Notes under the pieces: generated by a model | What the model was told of the DNA's origin: nothing | Seen by the model: only the letters and a program-made list of their open reading frames with translations | Database searches by the model: none | Position numbers and translations under genes: made by a program | Assembly: GCF_001269905.1 (NCBI RefSeq) | Contig: NZ_LHVK01000003.1 | Coordinates: forward strand, 972,981-1,036,980 | Origin: Pseudomonas corrugata | Lineage (GTDB): Bacteria > Pseudomonadota > Gammaproteobacteria > Pseudomonadales > Pseudomonadaceae | Length of the DNA: 64,000 nucleotides | Reading direction: 5' to 3' | Shown here: piece by piece, positions 21,201-31,270 of the stretch | Numbering within the stretch: the stretch's first letter is position 1 | How the letters are laid out: each line of letters starts with the position of its first letter

Positions 21201-24200
21201 TGACGCTGGCCGCACGGGATTGGGCGCGTATCCGCTGGCTCAGGGCCGGATCGAGGCGCACGCTGGTTTCTGCGACTTGGCTGCCGTCACCCTGGACATC
21301 CAGCACACCGAACGGTGCGGTGGGTTCGTCGACAGCGCCCAGGCGTTGGCTGAAATAGGCTTCATGGGTCTGAGGCGATGTTGCGAGGACCTGTGCGACG
21401 AATTCCCGATAAGGCATCGGCGGCGGCAGGCTGTCGCCCTGGCCTTGCAACAGGGTTTGGACTTCTTCGAGGACGATGCCCAGGGACACATGATCGCTGA
21501 TCATGTGGTGGTCGAGCAGGGCCAGCAAGCAGCGTTCGGAGTGCGGAACCCGGGCGACGCAGGCGCGCATCAGCGGTGCTTGCTGCAAGTCCAGGCGCAG
21601 ATGCCGGGGGTCGCTCAAACGCTCCAGTTGAGCGCGCGGGTCTTCATCGGCGGCCAGGGCGATGTGCTGCAGCGGCAGCGTGGCCTGGCGTTGCACCACC
21701 TGTACCGGCTGCGGCTGGCCGACCCAATGCACGGCGCTGCGCAGGATGTCGTGGCGGTCGATCACCTGCTGCAAGGCACCGATAAAGGCTTCGAGACGCG
21801 CGTGGCTGTCGAATTCGATCAGCGAGCGGACCAGGTACGCATCGCCTTCGTGTCCCAGCAGATGATGGAACAGGATGCCTTGCTGCAACGGGGCCAGCGG
21901 GTAGATGTCCTGGATATTGGCGGCCCCGCCCGGTACGGCGGCGACGATGCGTTGAAGCTGGGCCTCGGTCAGTTCCACCAGGGGCAACATGTCGGGGGTC
22001 AGGGCAGTGCAGCCGTCCGGAATCCGATTGGCTGGGGCGAGGAACGGCGTTTCATTGCTGCGGCTCAAGGCCTGGGCCATTTCCCGCACGCTGGGAGCGG
22101 TGAACACGGTGCGCACGCTGGCGCTCAGGCCATGCTGGCGCAAGCGGTCGATCAGGCTCACGGCCAGCAGCGAATGCCCGCCGAGTTCGAAGAAGCGGTC
22201 ATGACGACCTACCTTGTCGATGTCCAGCAGGTCTTGCCAGATGTTCGCAACGATCTGTTCGATCTCGCCTCGTGGTGCCTCGTAGGCTCGGCTGGCGAAT
22301 GCCTCAATGCCCGGCGCGGGCAGGGCGCGGCGGTCGAGTTTGCCGTTGGGGGTCAGCGGCAACGCTTCAAGCTGGACGAAGGCGCTCGGCACCATGTACT
22401 CCGGCAGCGCCGCCAGCAGCGCGGCACGCAGTTGCTCCACCGGTACCGGCTCACCGCACAGGTAGGCGATCAGGCGCTTGCTGTCGGATTGACCCGGTTT
22501 GCTTTCCTGGGCGACCACCACCGCTTCGCGGACACCGGCGCACCCGGCAAGCACGGCTTCGATCTCCCCCAGTTCCACGCGGAAACCGCGGATCTTCACC
22601 TGATCGTCGTTGCGTCCCAGGTACTGCAGGGTGCCGTCGGCGCACCAGCGGCCAAGGTCGCCGGTCTTGTACAGGCGTGCGTCCGGATCGGTGCTGAACG
22701 GGTCGGCGATGAAACGCTCGGCGGTCAGCTCGTGGCGATTGAGGTAGCCGCGAGCGACACCGACGCCGCCGATGTGAATTTCCCCGGCGACGCCCATGGG
22801 GACCAGGTTGCCGAGCGCATCCAGCACGTGCAGTTGAGTGTTGCGCAGCGGCTTGCCGATGGAACGGAAATCGTCGTGCTCGCTTTCCATGCGGCGGATC
22901 GAGGCGTTGACCGTGGCTTCGGTCGGGCCGTAGGCATTGAACAGCGCCGGGCGATGGCCGGCGCGGGCGAACCACTGGCTCACGGCCTGCTTGCCCACCG
23001 CTTCGCCACCGATCATGAACTGACGCAGGCAAACGGGCAGGGCGACATGGGCGTCTCGGGCGACCTGTTGCCAGAACACGGTCGGCAGGTTGGCGACGCT
23101 GATTGCATGCTGCTCGCAAAGCGCGGCGAAGGCAGCGGTGCCGGCGATCCAGGCATCGCTGCGCAGTACCAGGGTGGCGCCGGACAGCAAGGCGCCAAAG
23201 ATCTCTTCCACCGACATGTCGAAGGTCATGGTGGCGAATTGCAGGATGCGATCCTGGCGGTTGAGGCCGTAGCGTTCCTGCAAGGCACCGATCTGGTTGC
23301 ACACCGAGCGGTGTTCGAGCATCACGCCTTTCGGCTTGCCGGTGGAGCCGGAGGTGTACATGACGTAGGCCAAGTGCCGGGAGGTCAGGCCCTCGACCCT
23401 TGGGTTGCTGTCGTCCCCGTCAGCCGGATCGTCGAGCAACAGCTGCGGCATGTGCAGCGCCGGCAGTTGTTCGGCCATGGTTTCGATCAGGTAACCCTGG
23501 GTGAGCAGGACCCGCGGCGTGCTGTCGTCGAGCATGTGCTGCAAGCGGTCCTGCGGATAGTTCGGGTCCAGCGGCACGTAGGCGCCGCCGGCCTTGAGAA
23601 TGGCCAGGATGCCGATGATCATTTCCGGGCTGCGCTCCACCAGCAAGGCGACCCGCTCATCGGGGCGCAAGCCTGCGGCGATCAGGCGATGGGCGATGCG
23701 GTTGGCCCGGGTGTTGAGTTCGGCATAGCTGAGACTGACCTCGTCGGCCTGCACAGCGATGGCCTGGGGGCGTGCCTGTACATGCTGCTCGAACCATTCC
23801 TGTAGCAGTCGGCCTTCGGCAAACGGCGCGTGGGTCTGGTTGAAACCGCCGAGCAGTTGCCGGCGTTGTTGGTTATCCAGCAAGGGCAGGGTTGCCACCG
23901 GCTGCGTGGCGTCCTCCAGCATCCCATCGAGCAAGTGCAGCAGGTGCTGGCCCCAACGGGCGATGGTGCTTTCGTCGAACAGGTCGGTGGCGTATTCGAA
24001 CTGGCCGCTGATGGTTTCGCCGTCGTCGTTGAGGGACAGGCTCACATCGAACTGGGTAGTGCCGGTCGGCTGGGCCAGTGGGCTCAGGCTCAACCCCGGC
24101 AATTCCAAAGCCTGGTCTTGTGGCGTGTTGCCGAGCACCAGCATGGCCTGGAACAGCGGGCTATGACCGAGGCTGCGCTCCGGTTGCAGGGCTTCGACCA

Positions 24201-27200
24201 CTTGTTCGAACGGCAGGTCCTGATGGCCGTAGGCGTCGAGGGTGGTGGCCTTGATGCGTTCGAGCAACTGCTCGACCGGGCTGTCGGCCTGCACGTCGAT
24301 GCGCAGGGCCAGGGTGTTGACGAAGAAGCCGATCAGCGCTTCGGTTTCACGCCGTGGACGGTTGGCGACGGGCGTGCCGACCACCACCTCCGACTGATTG
24401 CTCAGGCGCGACAGCAGGATCGACCAGGCCCCCAGTAAGGTCATGAACGGGGTCAGGCCGCGCTGCTGGCTGAAGCGTCGCAGGCGCGCGCTCAGCGGTG
24501 CGGGCAGTTGCAGCGCCAGTGCGGCGCCCTGGTAGCTCTGCACCTGGGGCCGTGGATGGTCGGCCGGCAGTTCCAGCAGTGCCGGGGCGCCGGTGAGGTG
24601 CTCCTTCCAGAATTGTGTCTGGGCTTGCAGGCGTTCGCCTTGCAGATGCTGCTGTTGCCAGGCGGCGTAATCGGCGTATTGCAGGGACAGGGGCGGCAGC
24701 GGATCTTCGCGGTCCTGGCTGAACGCGGCGTACAGCGCATTGAACTCACCGATCAACACCGCCACCGACCAGCCGTCGGAGACGATGTGATGCTGGGTCA
24801 CCAGCAGGATGTGCTCGTCCTCTGCCAGGCGCAGTAGACGTCCGCGAATCAGCGGGCCGCTGCTCAGGTCGAATGCGGCGCGGGCTTCTTCCTGGGACAG
24901 TCGCTCGACGGCCGGTTGCCGTGCCTCAGGGGCCAGGGTTTGCAGGTCGTGCTCGACCAGGGAGAAGCCGATGTCGGCCGGGGCGAAGCGTTGGCGCACT
25001 TCGCCGTCCTGGCGCTCGAAGGTGGTGCGCAGGCTTTCGTGGCGGGCGACGATGCGGTCCAGGGCCCGTTGCAAGGCGTTGCGGTCCAGGCTGCCGCCCA
25101 GGTGCAGGGCGGCGGGCATGTGGTAGGCGACGCTGGCGGCATGGTCCAGTTGATCGAGGAACCACAAGCGCTGCTGGGCCAGGGACAGCGGCAGCGGCTG
25201 TTCGCGAGAGACCACGGCAATCGCCTGGAGCCGCGATTGGCCGGCCTGTTCGACATGTTGGGCCAGTTCGCTCAGGGAGGTCTGGGCGAACAGGGTGCGC
25301 AGGTCGATCTCGGCACCGAGGTCCTGGTGCAGGCGGGCTTGCAGCTGCACGGTGAGCAAGGAGTGGCCGCCCAGTTCGAGGAAGCCGTCGTGACGGCCGA
25401 CCTGATCCAGGTGCAGCAGGTTTTTCCAGATCTCGGCGATGGCGACTTCGGTGTCACCTTGCGGCGCTTCGTAGGCCTTGCTGGCGAGGGCTTCCAGGCC
25501 GGGCTCGGGCAGGGCGCGGCGATCGAGCTTGCCGTTGGCGGTGAGGGGTAGGGCGTCCAGGTGCACGAACGCGCTGGGCACCATGTATTCGGGCAGATGC
25601 TTGAGCAGGGCGTTGCGCAGCTGTTCGGCAGGGACCGGTTCGCCGCAGACATAGGCTACCAGGCGCTTGCTCTCGGGTTGGCCGGGATGGTCTTCGCGGG
25701 CAATCACCACCACCTCGCGGACACCGGGGCACAGCGCCAGGGCGGCTTCGACTTCGCCGATCTCGATGCGCAAGCCGCGGATCTTTACCTGGAAGTCATT
25801 GCGGCCCAGGTACTCCAGCGCGCCGTTGGCGAGCCAGCGACCGAGGTCGCCGGTCTTGTACAGGCGCGCGTTCGGGGCCTTACTGAACGGGTCGGCGATA
25901 AAGCTCTTGGCGCTCAGTTGCGGCAGGTTCAGGTAACCGCGCGCCACGCCGATGCCGCCGATATGGATTTCCCCGGCGATACCCAACGGTTGCGGTCTGC
26001 CACGGGCGTCGAGTACGTGCATCTGGATGTTGGCAATCGGTTTGCCGATGGGCACGCTCTCGCCGGGATCGCTGGGGCGGCAGTGCCAGGCGGTCACGTC
26101 GATGGCCGCCTCGGTCGGACCGTAGAGGTTATGCAGTTCAACGTCCGCCAGTTGCCGTTCGAAACGCCGTTGCAGGGCACGGGGCAGGGCTTCGCCACTG
26201 CATAGCACCCGACGCAGTTCGGGGAAGTCGCGGTTGTCGGGGTGCTCCAGGAACAGGTCGAGCATCGACGGCACGAAGTGCAGCATGGTGATGCCCGCCT
26301 CGCGCATCACCTGGGCCAGGTAGGCCGGTTCCTGATGGCCGCCGGGACGGGCCATGACCAGCTCGGCACCGGCCAGCAAGGGCAGGAAGAATTCCCAGAC
26401 CGACACGTCGAAACCGAACGGGGTCTTTTGCAGGATCCGGTCGCTGGCGTCGACACCGTACTCGTCCCGGGCCCACAGCAAGCGATTGACCACGCCCAGG
26501 TGTTCGTTCATCACCCCTTTCGGGGTACCGGTGGAGCCCGAGGTGTAGAGCACGTAGGCCAGGTGTTGCGGCGTCAGGCCAAGCGCCTGCGAATCCGGAT
26601 TGTGTGTGGGAAGGGCGCTCAGGAGGTCATCGTCATCGAGCGCCAACGCCGGGATATTCAATGGCGGCAACGGGTTCAGCAAGGCGTGGCTGCTCAGTAC
26701 AGCGCGGGGGGCACTGTCTTCGAGCATATAGGCCTGACGCGCACTCGGCAGGTCCGGGTCGATGGGCACATAGGCGCCGCCGGCCTTGAGCACGCCCAGC
26801 AGGGCGACGACCATCTCCGGGCTGCGCTTGAGGCACACAGCCACTCTTGCATCCGGCTTCACGCCGAGTTCGATCAGGCGATGGGCGAGTTGGTTGGCCT
26901 GGTGGTTGAGCTGTTCATAGCTGAGTAGCGGCCCGCTGTCGCCGCGCACGGCACAGTCATGAGGACGTTGCTCGACCTGCTGTTCGAACAGGGTGTGGAT
27001 CAACACATCCCGCGGATACTCTCGCGCAGTGGCATTGAACTCTACTTGCAGGCGCTGACGTTCGGCCGCGCTCATCAGCGGGTAGTCGCCCACTGGCGTG
27101 TCGTGCTGCTCAAGTACCGCTTCGAGCATCGAGACGACGCGCTGTTGCAGGAGACGGGCTTCTTCCACGCTGTAGTAGGCAGTGTTGAAGTTGAAGTCCA

Positions 27201-28419
27201 GATGCACATCTTCGAACGGGTGGTAATCACGCACGAAGATCGCCATCGGCGTCTGTTCGTAGCCGTTGTCCATGGTGATGACGGTGGATGAGGTGCCGCC
27301 GAACTGGTCGTCACCATCCAGACTTTCGAATGACAGTGAAACGTCGAACAGCTGCCGGCGCCCGGCCTGCGCGAGGCGCAGGATGCGGTTGAGTTCGGCA
27401 ATCGGGAAGCGCTGGTGGCGGTAGCAGCGGCGCAGTTGGCCACCGGCGGCGTGCATCAGGTCCAGCAGCGAGGCGTCGAGGTCGACGGGCAGGCGAATCG
27501 GGCTCACCGAGGAAAACATTCCTGCGGTTTCCTTGGTGCGGGCGTTGGTGCGGTTGTGCACGGGCATGCCGATGACCATCTCATCGACGCCCACGGTACG
27601 GCAGAAATACGTGGCGACCACGCTGATCAGCACATGGGCCACCGACAAACTGCGCTCGCTGGCGAATTCCGTCAGGGCATTGTAGAGCGCCCGTGGCAGC
27701 ATCGCCTGGACCTGGGCGCTGGGGGCCAGTTCATTGGCCTGGCCGGTCTTGAAGTCGGCCCTGCGTTGCAGCAGCGACGGTGGCAGCTGGGCGTAGGTTT
27801 CCTGCCAGAACTCGCGGTCGCGCTCGTAGCGTGACGATTGCAGGTAGGCGCGGTCGTCCTCCAGGAACGACAGATAGGAGTGCCCTTCGGCGACTTTCTC
27901 ATTGCCGGCGAGCAAGCCGTTGTAGGCAGCGCCCACGGCATGACCGATCAGCGCCACACCGATACCGTCGGTGACCAGGTGGTGGTAACGGTTGAGCCAA
28001 TAGTGACGGTTCGGGCCACAACGCACCATGCGCGCTTCCCAAAGCTGACCAGTCAGCTCCGGGAACGGCTGGCGGAAAGCGTTACGCAGGTACTCCATCG
28101 CCAATCCGGCATCGGCTTCGGCCTCGGTAAACTCGACGATGTCCAGCTTGACCTTGACCTCGGGCAGGACCCGCTGGCGGCCGATGCCGCCCTCATGGCT
28201 GAAGCTCAGTCGCAGGGCGTCATGGTTGTTGGCGACCAGCTCGATGGCTTTCTCGAACAGCGGGATGTCGATTTCGCCCTTGATCTCCAGAGACATGCCA
28301 ATGTTGTAGTAGGGCAGGTCCGGGTGCGCGATCTGGTCGAGCCAAATGCCCTGCTGGACGGAGGCCAATTCGTGGGTGGCGCAGTCTTGCGTGGGCAGCA
28401 TTTCGGTCGACGAATCCAT
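12292..28419 (-). CDS. Five-module non-ribosomal peptide synthetase
   Basis: The protein is about 5375 residues from the ATG at 28417-28419; the frame extends 31 codons further up, but C-domain homology begins just after this ATG. Approximate order: C 16-446 (HHLVTDG), A1 490-986, T, C 1073-1506 (HHIVSDGWS), A2 1543-2040, T, dual C/E 2133-2586 (HHLLGHEGD, then HHMISDH), A3 2620-3123, T, C 3213-3646, A4 3683-4183, T, dual C/E 4276-4730 (HHLLGHEGD, then HHMASDH), A5 4763-5260, T 5270-5333, and an acidic helical tail. All five carriers keep GGHSL or GGHSLM. Pocket codes by eye: A1 DVWHLSLIDK (Ser), A2 DMENMGAVNK (near the Orn-type code DMENLGLINK), A3 DMKDLGMVDK (Glu/Gln-like), A4 DLKNVGSDVK (not recognised), A5 DSALIAEVWK (partly like His, DSELTAEVCK). 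A2 and A4 residues should become D. The N-terminal C domain suggests an acyl or externally supplied starter. Only the Ser call is firm. Confidence 0.97.
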   Translation of the reverse strand: MDSSTEMLPTQDCATHELASVQQGIWLDQIAHPDLPYYNIGMSLEIKGEIDIPLFEKAIELVANNHDALRLSFSHEGGIGRQRVLPEVKVKLDIVEFTEAEADAGLAMEYLRNAFRQPFPELTGQLWEARMVRCGPNRHYWLNRYHHLVTDGIGVALIGHAVGAAYNGLLAGNEKVAEGHSYLSFLEDDRAYLQSSRYERDREFWQETYAQLPPSLLQRRADFKTGQANELAPSAQVQAMLPRALYNALTEFASERSLSVAHVLISVVATYFCRTVGVDEMVIGMPVHNRTNARTKETAGMFSSVSPIRLPVDLDASLLDLMHAAGGQLRRCYRHQRFPIAELNRILRLAQAGRRQLFDVSLSFESLDGDDQFGGTSSTVITMDNGYEQTPMAIFVRDYHPFEDVHLDFNFNTAYYSVEEARLLQQRVVSMLEAVLEQHDTPVGDYPLMSAAERQRLQVEFNATAREYPRDVLIHTLFEQQVEQRPHDCAVRGDSGPLLSYEQLNHQANQLAHRLIELGVKPDARVAVCLKRSPEMVVALLGVLKAGGAYVPIDPDLPSARQAYMLEDSAPRAVLSSHALLNPLPPLNIPALALDDDDLLSALPTHNPDSQALGLTPQHLAYVLYTSGSTGTPKGVMNEHLGVVNRLLWARDEYGVDASDRILQKTPFGFDVSVWEFFLPLLAGAELVMARPGGHQEPAYLAQVMREAGITMLHFVPSMLDLFLEHPDNRDFPELRRVLCSGEALPRALQRRFERQLADVELHNLYGPTEAAIDVTAWHCRPSDPGESVPIGKPIANIQMHVLDARGRPQPLGIAGEIHIGGIGVARGYLNLPQLSAKSFIADPFSKAPNARLYKTGDLGRWLANGALEYLGRNDFQVKIRGLRIEIGEVEAALALCPGVREVVVIAREDHPGQPESKRLVAYVCGEPVPAEQLRNALLKHLPEYMVPSAFVHLDALPLTANGKLDRRALPEPGLEALASKAYEAPQGDTEVAIAEIWKNLLHLDQVGRHDGFLELGGHSLLTVQLQARLHQDLGAEIDLRTLFAQTSLSELAQHVEQAGQSRLQAIAVVSREQPLPLSLAQQRLWFLDQLDHAASVAYHMPAALHLGGSLDRNALQRALDRIVARHESLRTTFERQDGEVRQRFAPADIGFSLVEHDLQTLAPEARQPAVERLSQEEARAAFDLSSGPLIRGRLLRLAEDEHILLVTQHHIVSDGWSVAVLIGEFNALYAAFSQDREDPLPPLSLQYADYAAWQQQHLQGERLQAQTQFWKEHLTGAPALLELPADHPRPQVQSYQGAALALQLPAPLSARLRRFSQQRGLTPFMTLLGAWSILLSRLSNQSEVVVGTPVANRPRRETEALIGFFVNTLALRIDVQADSPVEQLLERIKATTLDAYGHQDLPFEQVVEALQPERSLGHSPLFQAMLVLGNTPQDQALELPGLSLSPLAQPTGTTQFDVSLSLNDDGETISGQFEYATDLFDESTIARWGQHLLHLLDGMLEDATQPVATLPLLDNQQRRQLLGGFNQTHAPFAEGRLLQEWFEQHVQARPQAIAVQADEVSLSYAELNTRANRIAHRLIAAGLRPDERVALLVERSPEMIIGILAILKAGGAYVPLDPNYPQDRLQHMLDDSTPRVLLTQGYLIETMAEQLPALHMPQLLLDDPADGDDSNPRVEGLTSRHLAYVMYTSGSTGKPKGVMLEHRSVCNQIGALQERYGLNRQDRILQFATMTFDMSVEEIFGALLSGATLVLRSDAWIAGTAAFAALCEQHAISVANLPTVFWQQVARDAHVALPVCLRQFMIGGEAVGKQAVSQWFARAGHRPALFNAYGPTEATVNASIRRMESEHDDFRSIGKPLRNTQLHVLDALGNLVPMGVAGEIHIGGVGVARGYLNRHELTAERFIADPFSTDPDARLYKTGDLGRWCADGTLQYLGRNDDQVKIRGFRVELGEIEAVLAGCAGVREAVVVAQESKPGQSDSKRLIAYLCGEPVPVEQLRAALLAALPEYMVPSAFVQLEALPLTPNGKLDRRALPAPGIEAFASRAYEAPRGEIEQIVANIWQDLLDIDKVGRHDRFFELGGHSLLAVSLIDRLRQHGLSASVRTVFTAPSVREMAQALSRSNETPFLAPANRIPDGCTALTPDMLPLVELTEAQLQRIVAAVPGGAANIQDIYPLAPLQQGILFHHLLGHEGDAYLVRSLIEFDSHARLEAFIGALQQVIDRHDILRSAVHWVGQPQPVQVVQRQATLPLQHIALAADEDPRAQLERLSDPRHLRLDLQQAPLMRACVARVPHSERCLLALLDHHMISDHVSLGIVLEEVQTLLQGQGDSLPPPMPYREFVAQVLATSPQTHEAYFSQRLGAVDEPTAPFGVLDVQGDGSQVAETSVRLDPALSQRIRAQSRAASVTPAVLFHIAWAQVLGRCTDRDDVVFGTVVAGRLQGSVGADRALGVFINTLPVRVRLAGFGVAALVDETYRDLSELLNHEQASLALAQRCSGVGPGLPLFTTLLNYRHQTDGGSLANADQVLAWDGVRFLSNEARTNYPIEVAVADEGDDFSVTAQSITGIDPQHIAAYLGQAVAALVDALEQSPGRLASSLDVVPASERQLLLEDFNRTASDFGAAQPIHQLFEAQVHANPDAVALVCEERQLSYRQLNRRANHLARQLLALGVQPDQRVAICAERSLEMIVGLLGVLKAGAAYVPIDPAHPAERMAFMLQDSQPQALLTQSALSLPSGELPVLLLDIVESLQAADDSAFDSNPQVPGLTAEHLAYVIYTSGSTGQSKGVMVEHRSVFNFWHVLTRTTHQHCPTPATVALNAGFFFDMSIKGISQLFSGHRLVIIPQLIRASGSELLDFLEQHQVHAFDSTPSQLDTLLAAGLLERQSYQPVSVLLGGEAINAATWEKLRNCQSIRFYNMYGPTECTVDATIDLIRDLGERPSIGRPFANVQVHVLDARGEPAPLGVAGEIHIGGVGVARGYLNRPELSAERFIADPFSSEPSARLYKTGDLGRWMADGTLEYLGRNDFQVKIRGFRIELGEIENVLLSCAGVTEAVVIARDDNRLVAYLCGEPTSAEHLRSTLLKHLPEYMVPSAFVHLDALPLTANGKLDRRALPEPGLEALASKAYEAPQGDTEVAIAEIWKNLLHLDQVGRHDGFLELGGHSLLTVQLQARLHQDLGAEIDLRTLFAQTSLSELAQHVEQAGQSRLQAIAVVSREQPLPLSLAQQRLWFLDQLDHAASVAYHMPAALHLRGSLDRQVLQRALDRIVARHESLRTTFERQDGEVRQRFAPADIGFALVEHDLQTLAPEARQPAVERLSQEEARAAFDLSSGPLIRGRLLRLAEDEHILLVTQHHIVSDGWSVAVLIGEFNALYAAFSQDREDPLPPLSLQYADYAAWQQQHLQGERLQAQTQFWKEHLTGAPALLELPADHPRPQVQSYQGAALALQLPAPLSARLRRFSQERGLTPFMTLLGAWSILLSRLSNQSEVVVGTPVANRPRRETEALIGFFVNTLALRIDVQADSPVEQLLERIKATTLDAYGHQDLPFEQVVEALQPERSLGHSPLFQAMLVLGNTPQDQALALPGLNLSPLPQPTGTTQFDVSLSLNDDGETISGQFEYATDLFDESTIARWGQHLLHLLDGMLEDATQPVATLPLLDDAQRRQLLETFNPAPVSLDESPSRFPHAVFAAQASRTPDAVALVGAGQTLSYAELNAQANRVAHGLIALGVRPDDTVGLCARRSPEMVIGLLGILKAGAAYVPLDPQYPAQRLSHMLADSAPRALVRQQGLDELPVPQGLATLELGSPALLEQPAHDPQVSELNVGHLAYVIYTSGSTGLPKGVMVEHRGLRNLLDWYLDDLAFHAGDAVLLASSYNFDLTQKNILAPLMVGASLHLAEEPFNPGAIVAQVAEAGITHLNMSPSAFHALVDADRHAALACLKRVVLGGEPIQVAMLEKLPLPRPAIINSYGPTECSDVVAWYTADTDLATYRTRPIPIGRPIRNMQLHVLDNHGQLLPLGVPGEIHIGGVGVARGYLNLPQLSAERFIDDPFSERAGARLYKTGDIGRWLPDGTLQYLGRNDDQVKIRGLRVELGEIEAALAALAGVREAAVIARDHQSGKRLVAYLCGEPAAATQLRAELLGRLPEHMVPSAFVVLDALPLTPNGKLDRRALPEPDQDAYASQAYEAPQGTVERTIADIWQQLLGLEQVGRHDGFFELGGHSLMAVSLIERLREHGLNADVRSVFGAPTLRDLASALTDTTNTAFQAPANRIPADCTSLTPDMLPLVDLTVDQLERIVAAVPGGAANIQDIYPLAPLQQGILFHHLLGHEGDAYLVRSLLEFDDRQRLDAFIGALQQVIDRHDILRTCVQWDGLPQAVQVVQRQARLPVHSVTLDSHQDPLSQLQALSDPRQLRLDLRQAPLMRACIARAPRSERWVLALLNHHMASDHVTLEIVLEEIHAILHGQGDSLGTPQPYRDFIAQTQATPAQVHEAYFSRRLADVDAPTAPFDLLEVQGDGNHIEEASVQLSLELNLRLRAQARERGITPAALFHVAWAQVLARCTGRDDVVFGTVVAGRLQGSAGAERALGVFINTLPVRVQLAGAGANDKVLATHRDLIELLAHEQASLALAQRCSDVPSALPLFTTLLNYRHQRDDSQLQWPGMRILNSAERTNYPLTLSVNDYGDALGLTVQSVRAVDPQRICALMQRALEQLTQALMYTPRIPLTQLDVLPPQERSLLLETFNQTREDYPTHLCIQHLFEEQVLRTPDACALVDARQAFTYAELNAQANRLAHHLIATGVQPGDLVAICVERSAAMISGLLGILKAGGAYVPLDPSYPADRLASIVEDARPRLLLADPVGRAAVGTLQEGTRYLAIEQALTAQTSTRDPRWDATGLTPAHLAYVIYTSGSTGKPKGVMIEHRNLVASTLARRTVYGPSIDKRFLLLSSIAFDSSVAGIFGTLISGGTLCVPAAEAARDPQAIARFIGEQAITSLLCVPSLGRLVLASLASENGHGCLREMIVAGEACPAQLVQECAGLEPAIALYNEYGPTEATVWATVHRCSAQDQGTVPIGRAIPNSRLYVLDEQGRPAPLGVPGELYVGGAGVARGYLDRAQLNAEHFLADPFSPDEEARMYRTGDLVRMRADGVLDFLGRNDQQVKIRGFRIEPGEIEALMLTLPGVREAAVIAREDSPGALRLVAYLSVEPHLAGRNASSTLRPYLTSQLPDYMVPAAFVVVEQLPLSPNGKLDRRALPAPRSEDFAYREYEAPNGETEELLAQIWAELLGLERIGRHDDFFELGGHSLLAVQVTLRARETFAVEVPLRSLFEHPSLLALADLINTLQLAQYESDELMDLQQEMASLSESELLAIVSKDA
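17461..19190. repeat. Long near-identical direct repeat, copy 1 (carrier and condensation domains)
   Basis: This is nearly identical to 23887-25616 (offset 6426 bp). It covers the end of one A domain, the T domain with [11 protein letters not shown], and the following LCL-type C domain ([23 protein letters not shown]). Several stretches of over 100 bp appear identical. It reflects recent duplication or gene conversion between modules 1/2 and 3/4 of the synthetase. Edges are approximate. Confidence 0.85.
19336..20760. repeat. Long near-identical direct repeat, copy 2 (adenylation domain)
   Basis: Partner of 1741-3165. It encodes the third A domain of the five-module synthetase and shares the same substrate-pocket residues as the partner copy in the next gene. 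The two copies are in direct orientation. Confidence 0.85.
23887..25616. repeat. Long near-identical direct repeat, copy 2 (carrier and condensation domains)
   Basis: Partner of 17461-19190, covering the T domain of module 1 and the C domain of module 2. The differences seen are isolated substitutions, for example in the stretch just after [11 protein letters not shown]. Confidence 0.85.
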
Positions 28420-28781
28420 TTCGGAGCACCTGCAGGCAGAATCAATTGAGGTTTGTCTCCGTTCGAATGGCGGTGCATGAAGGCCTGGGCGACTGCCAAT
28501 CGGCGGATGCAAATAGTCGTGGAGAGGGACATCGGGGCCGTTGGCAGGCGCCTGATGCGAGGGGGGCGTCGGGGGGCTGTGGTGCGGCTGTCGATGGGCC
28601 GTCCTGCCGTCCGGTCACGCCTGATGTCCCTTCACAATGTGGGAAAAAATTAGAGGATCCGCTTCCCGATGTCTGTCATGGGAAGCAGGGACAACGACGG
28701 GAAACGCGGCTTTGCGGCGCTTGGGCGTGGTCGCGCGAGTCTGTTATACCAACGACCTGAGTGAGTTTGCGAGGGTTGAAC
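28420..28781. promoter_or_regulatory. Divergent intergenic region between NRPS and tailoring/export operon
   Basis: These 362 bp separate the start of the five-module synthetase (minus) from the JmjC-type oxygenase gene (plus), so both promoters must lie here. A weak AGGTG precedes the synthetase ATG. I saw no PvdS-type (TAAAT...CGT) or convincing Fur-type site, and no LuxR gene, the usual regulator of Pseudomonas lipopeptides, lies next to it. Confidence 0.6.
28721..28750 (+). promoter_or_regulatory. Candidate sigma-70 promoter for tailoring/export operon
   Basis: TTGGGC at 28721-28726 and TATACC at 28745-28750 are separated by 18 bp, each matching four of six consensus positions. It lies about 30 bp upstream of the oxygenase start codon. 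This is a by-eye match only. Confidence 0.3.
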
Positions 28782-29786
28782 ATGCCACTGATCGCCGAAT
28801 CGGAGCGTCCGGTCTCCAAGTTCTGGAGCCTGTCCCGTTTTCCCAATCACCCGCAGGCAGGGGCGGTCGAAGTGATCGACGCGCTGGCGATTTCCAAAGA
28901 GGAGTTCACCCGGCGCTACGTCAATCGCAACCGGCCCTGCCTGATCAAGAATGCCGTGCGGCACTGGCCGGCCTTCCACAAGTGGAATCGCCTGGACTAC
29001 CTCAAGACCCACTCCCACAACAGTGCCGTGGTGGTCCGTTCGCAGATCGTCTCGGAGGTCATCGGCTGGTCCAATCCCAAGGTCAAGGCCGAGCTGACCG
29101 AGTATGCGAACACGGTCTACCGGGACATGCCGTTCCATGAGTTCCTCGACAGCCTGGGCGAGGGCGATTCGCCGCTGGTGGCCGACAGTTGCCGTTTCTC
29201 CGAAGGTTCGGCCATCGAGCGGCTGAAGGAGGACGTCGGTGGCCTGCCGTTCATGCCTCAGCTGGGCAAGACCCGGGCCTATCCTCCCCATCGCAGTTTC
29301 CTGTACCGCAACTCCTACACCGATTGGCATTTCCATGTCACCGACGAAACGTTCATGGCCCAGGTGGTCGGGGCCAAGGAAGTCCTGCTGCTGCCGCCGG
29401 ACGAAGCCAGTTGGCGAGCGTTGCGGCCGGTAATCGAGGAAGCGGGCTACCTTTACGACATCGATACCGGGCGTTTTCCCGGGACGCGGGACCTGCGTGC
29501 CCTGCGTACGGTGGTGGAGCCGGGCGATGCGCTGTACATCCCGGTCTACTGGTGGCATGCGGTCCAGTCCATGGACGACGCATTCGGCGCCACGGTCGCG
29601 GCCACGTTCCCGACGCCTTTGCATGTCAGTGGCAACATCAGTTCGCCCATCGCCAGGCGCGTGTTGCGCAACTACCTGTTTTCCCGCTATGCGCCCCTGG
29701 TGGTGGGTGCGGTGGCGTACTCCATGGTCTATCGGCTGATGAGCAAGCTGATCGATGTCGCCACGTCCCGCGATGTGCGCACATGA
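28782..29786 (+). CDS. JmjC/cupin-8 family Fe(II)/2-oxoglutarate oxygenase-like protein
   Basis: 334 residues from the ATG at 28782, chosen over a GTG seven codons upstream because AGGG sits 6 nt before it. The fold is recognisable from RPCLIKNAVRHWPAF near the N-terminus, then WHFHVTDETFMAQVVGAKEV at about 182-201, and GDALYIPVYWWHAV ending around H259, the usual distal metal ligand. The proximal motif is unusual: where FIH-like enzymes have HxD, this reads H183-F-H185-V-T-D188, offset by one residue relative to the downstream Gln. It is the first gene of an operon divergent from the NRPS genes and overlaps the exporter gene by ATGA, so hydroxylation of a peptide side chain or carrier-bound amino acid is the likely role. 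Substrate and activity are inference. A short hydrophobic segment (YAPLVVGAVAYSMVY) lies near the C-terminus. Confidence 0.8.
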   Translation: MPLIAESERPVSKFWSLSRFPNHPQAGAVEVIDALAISKEEFTRRYVNRNRPCLIKNAVRHWPAFHKWNRLDYLKTHSHNSAVVVRSQIVSEVIGWSNPKVKAELTEYANTVYRDMPFHEFLDSLGEGDSPLVADSCRFSEGSAIERLKEDVGGLPFMPQLGKTRAYPPHRSFLYRNSYTDWHFHVTDETFMAQVVGAKEVLLLPPDEASWRALRPVIEEAGYLYDIDTGRFPGTRDLRALRTVVEPGDALYIPVYWWHAVQSMDDAFGATVAATFPTPLHVSGNISSPIARRVLRNYLFSRYAPLVVGAVAYSMVYRLMSKLIDVATSRDVRT

Positions 29787-31153
29787 GCCTGGTGAACGAT
29801 CGCAGGGGCTTCGACCTGGGGCGGGGTTTCTATTTCCTCTGGTGTGGCGAATCCCTGGCGGTCATCGGTACGGCGCTGATGGAGTTCGCCCTCGGCGTCT
29901 GGGTGTACACCCACACCGGTTCGGCGGTGGCGTTCGCCAACGTGGTACTGGCGGCCACCTTGCCGGCGGTGCTGTTCCTGCCACTGGCGGGAGGGCTGGC
30001 CGACCGGATCAGCCACCGGGTCATCATTGTCTGTTGCGATGTCAGCCTGGCGGTGCTGCTGTTGGGCGTCATGGCGTTGCTCTGGTTCGAGCGCCTGGAG
30101 CCGTTGCACCTGTACATCTTCAATTGCCTGGCGTCGATTGTCAGCGCCTTCCGCAAGCCGGCGTATCAGGCGGCTGTCAGCACGATTGTCGCCCCGGATA
30201 AATTCACCCGGGCCTCGGGACTGATCAGCATCAGCAAGAACGCTTCGGCCCTGGTGGCGCCGCTGCTGGCGGGGGCGATCATGGCGAAGGCCGGACTGGT
30301 GACGATCCTGGCGGTAGACCTGGTGACGTTCTGCTCCGGCACGCTGTTGGTGATCAAGGCGTTTTCCCACGTGCGGCGGCCGGCGGCCCATCACGACGCG
30401 ATGGCCAAGGGCACGGTCTTCGGCGGTGCCCTGGGCAACGTCGCCGCGGCACTGAAGTTCTTCGTCGCCGAACGCCTGATGGCGGGGCTGCTGGTGTACA
30501 CCATGATGCGCAGCGCGCTGTTGGCCCTGGCGACGTTGATGATGACGCCGTTGCTGTTGTCGACCCTGGGCAGCCAGGTCCTGGGCATGGCCTATACCTG
30601 GGCGGCCTTGGGCGGTTTGGCCGGTGCGGGGTTGTTGATTTCCATGGGCAATCCGCGCCGATTGATGGCGATGGTGGCGGTGGCCGACCTGTTGCTGGCG
30701 GGGTGCGTCGTTGCCTTGGGGATGGTCTCGCAGGCCGTGGCCTACTGCGCCTTGGCATTCGTGGCGATCACCATGGCGAGCATCGCCGATGCCAGCGTGA
30801 ACGCGCTGTGGATGCGCAGGATTCCCGCCGGCAGCCGCGCCAGTGTGTTTGCCTTGATCAGTATGTTGACCATTGCCGCCACCAGCCTGGCCGTCATCGT
30901 CGGCGGTTTCCTGGTCGATCATTGGTTCCAGCCGGCGCTGATGCCCGGCGGACTGTACGCCGATTCGATTGGACGCTGGTTGGGAACAGGGCCGGGACGT
31001 GGCGTGGGGATGCTGTTCGTGGTCGCCGGGGCGCTGTTTGCGCTGCTGCCGCTGAGCGTCCTGCTCTACGCACCGATGCGTCGCCTGGACGAGGCGCCCA
31101 CGCCAATGGCCGTGGTGCGGATGGCCGACGGCCCGCAGGTCGACCCGCTGTGA
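29783..31153 (+). CDS. MFS transporter, MFS_3 type, probable exporter of the NRPS product
   Basis: 456 residues from the ATG at 29783, which overlaps the stop of the oxygenase gene (ATGA). It is strongly hydrophobic with about 10-12 membrane segments. The early GFYFLWCGESLAVIGTALMEFALG and the loop GGLADRISHRVIIVCCD fit the MFS_3 group, which includes the enterobactin exporter EntS and macrolide pumps. Membership of an operon divergent from the synthetases suggests it exports the peptide across the inner membrane. The substrate is inferred from context only. Confidence 0.88.
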   Translation: MSLVNDRRGFDLGRGFYFLWCGESLAVIGTALMEFALGVWVYTHTGSAVAFANVVLAATLPAVLFLPLAGGLADRISHRVIIVCCDVSLAVLLLGVMALLWFERLEPLHLYIFNCLASIVSAFRKPAYQAAVSTIVAPDKFTRASGLISISKNASALVAPLLAGAIMAKAGLVTILAVDLVTFCSGTLLVIKAFSHVRRPAAHHDAMAKGTVFGGALGNVAAALKFFVAERLMAGLLVYTMMRSALLALATLMMTPLLLSTLGSQVLGMAYTWAALGGLAGAGLLISMGNPRRLMAMVAVADLLLAGCVVALGMVSQAVAYCALAFVAITMASIADASVNALWMRRIPAGSRASVFALISMLTIAATSLAVIVGGFLVDHWFQPALMPGGLYADSIGRWLGTGPGRGVGMLFVVAGALFALLPLSVLLYAPMRRLDEAPTPMAVVRMADGPQVDPL

Positions 31154-31270
31154 CGCTGTACCGGATTCCCGTGACAGACAGGCCGGGCCCACTGGGTCAA
31201 CCTTCCCAGACTGGTCCGCTGTGCCCCTCGTCGCCACCGGAATCGACAACCCTCAACAAAAGGAGCTCCT

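Noticed and set aside
25..24837. Very long plus-strand open frames opposite the synthetases, such as 6295-13443 and 20173-23805
   Set aside because: They are antisense shadows. High third-position GC on the minus strand removes stop codons in the opposite frame, and the translations lack family motifs and are rich in Gln, Arg and Gly.
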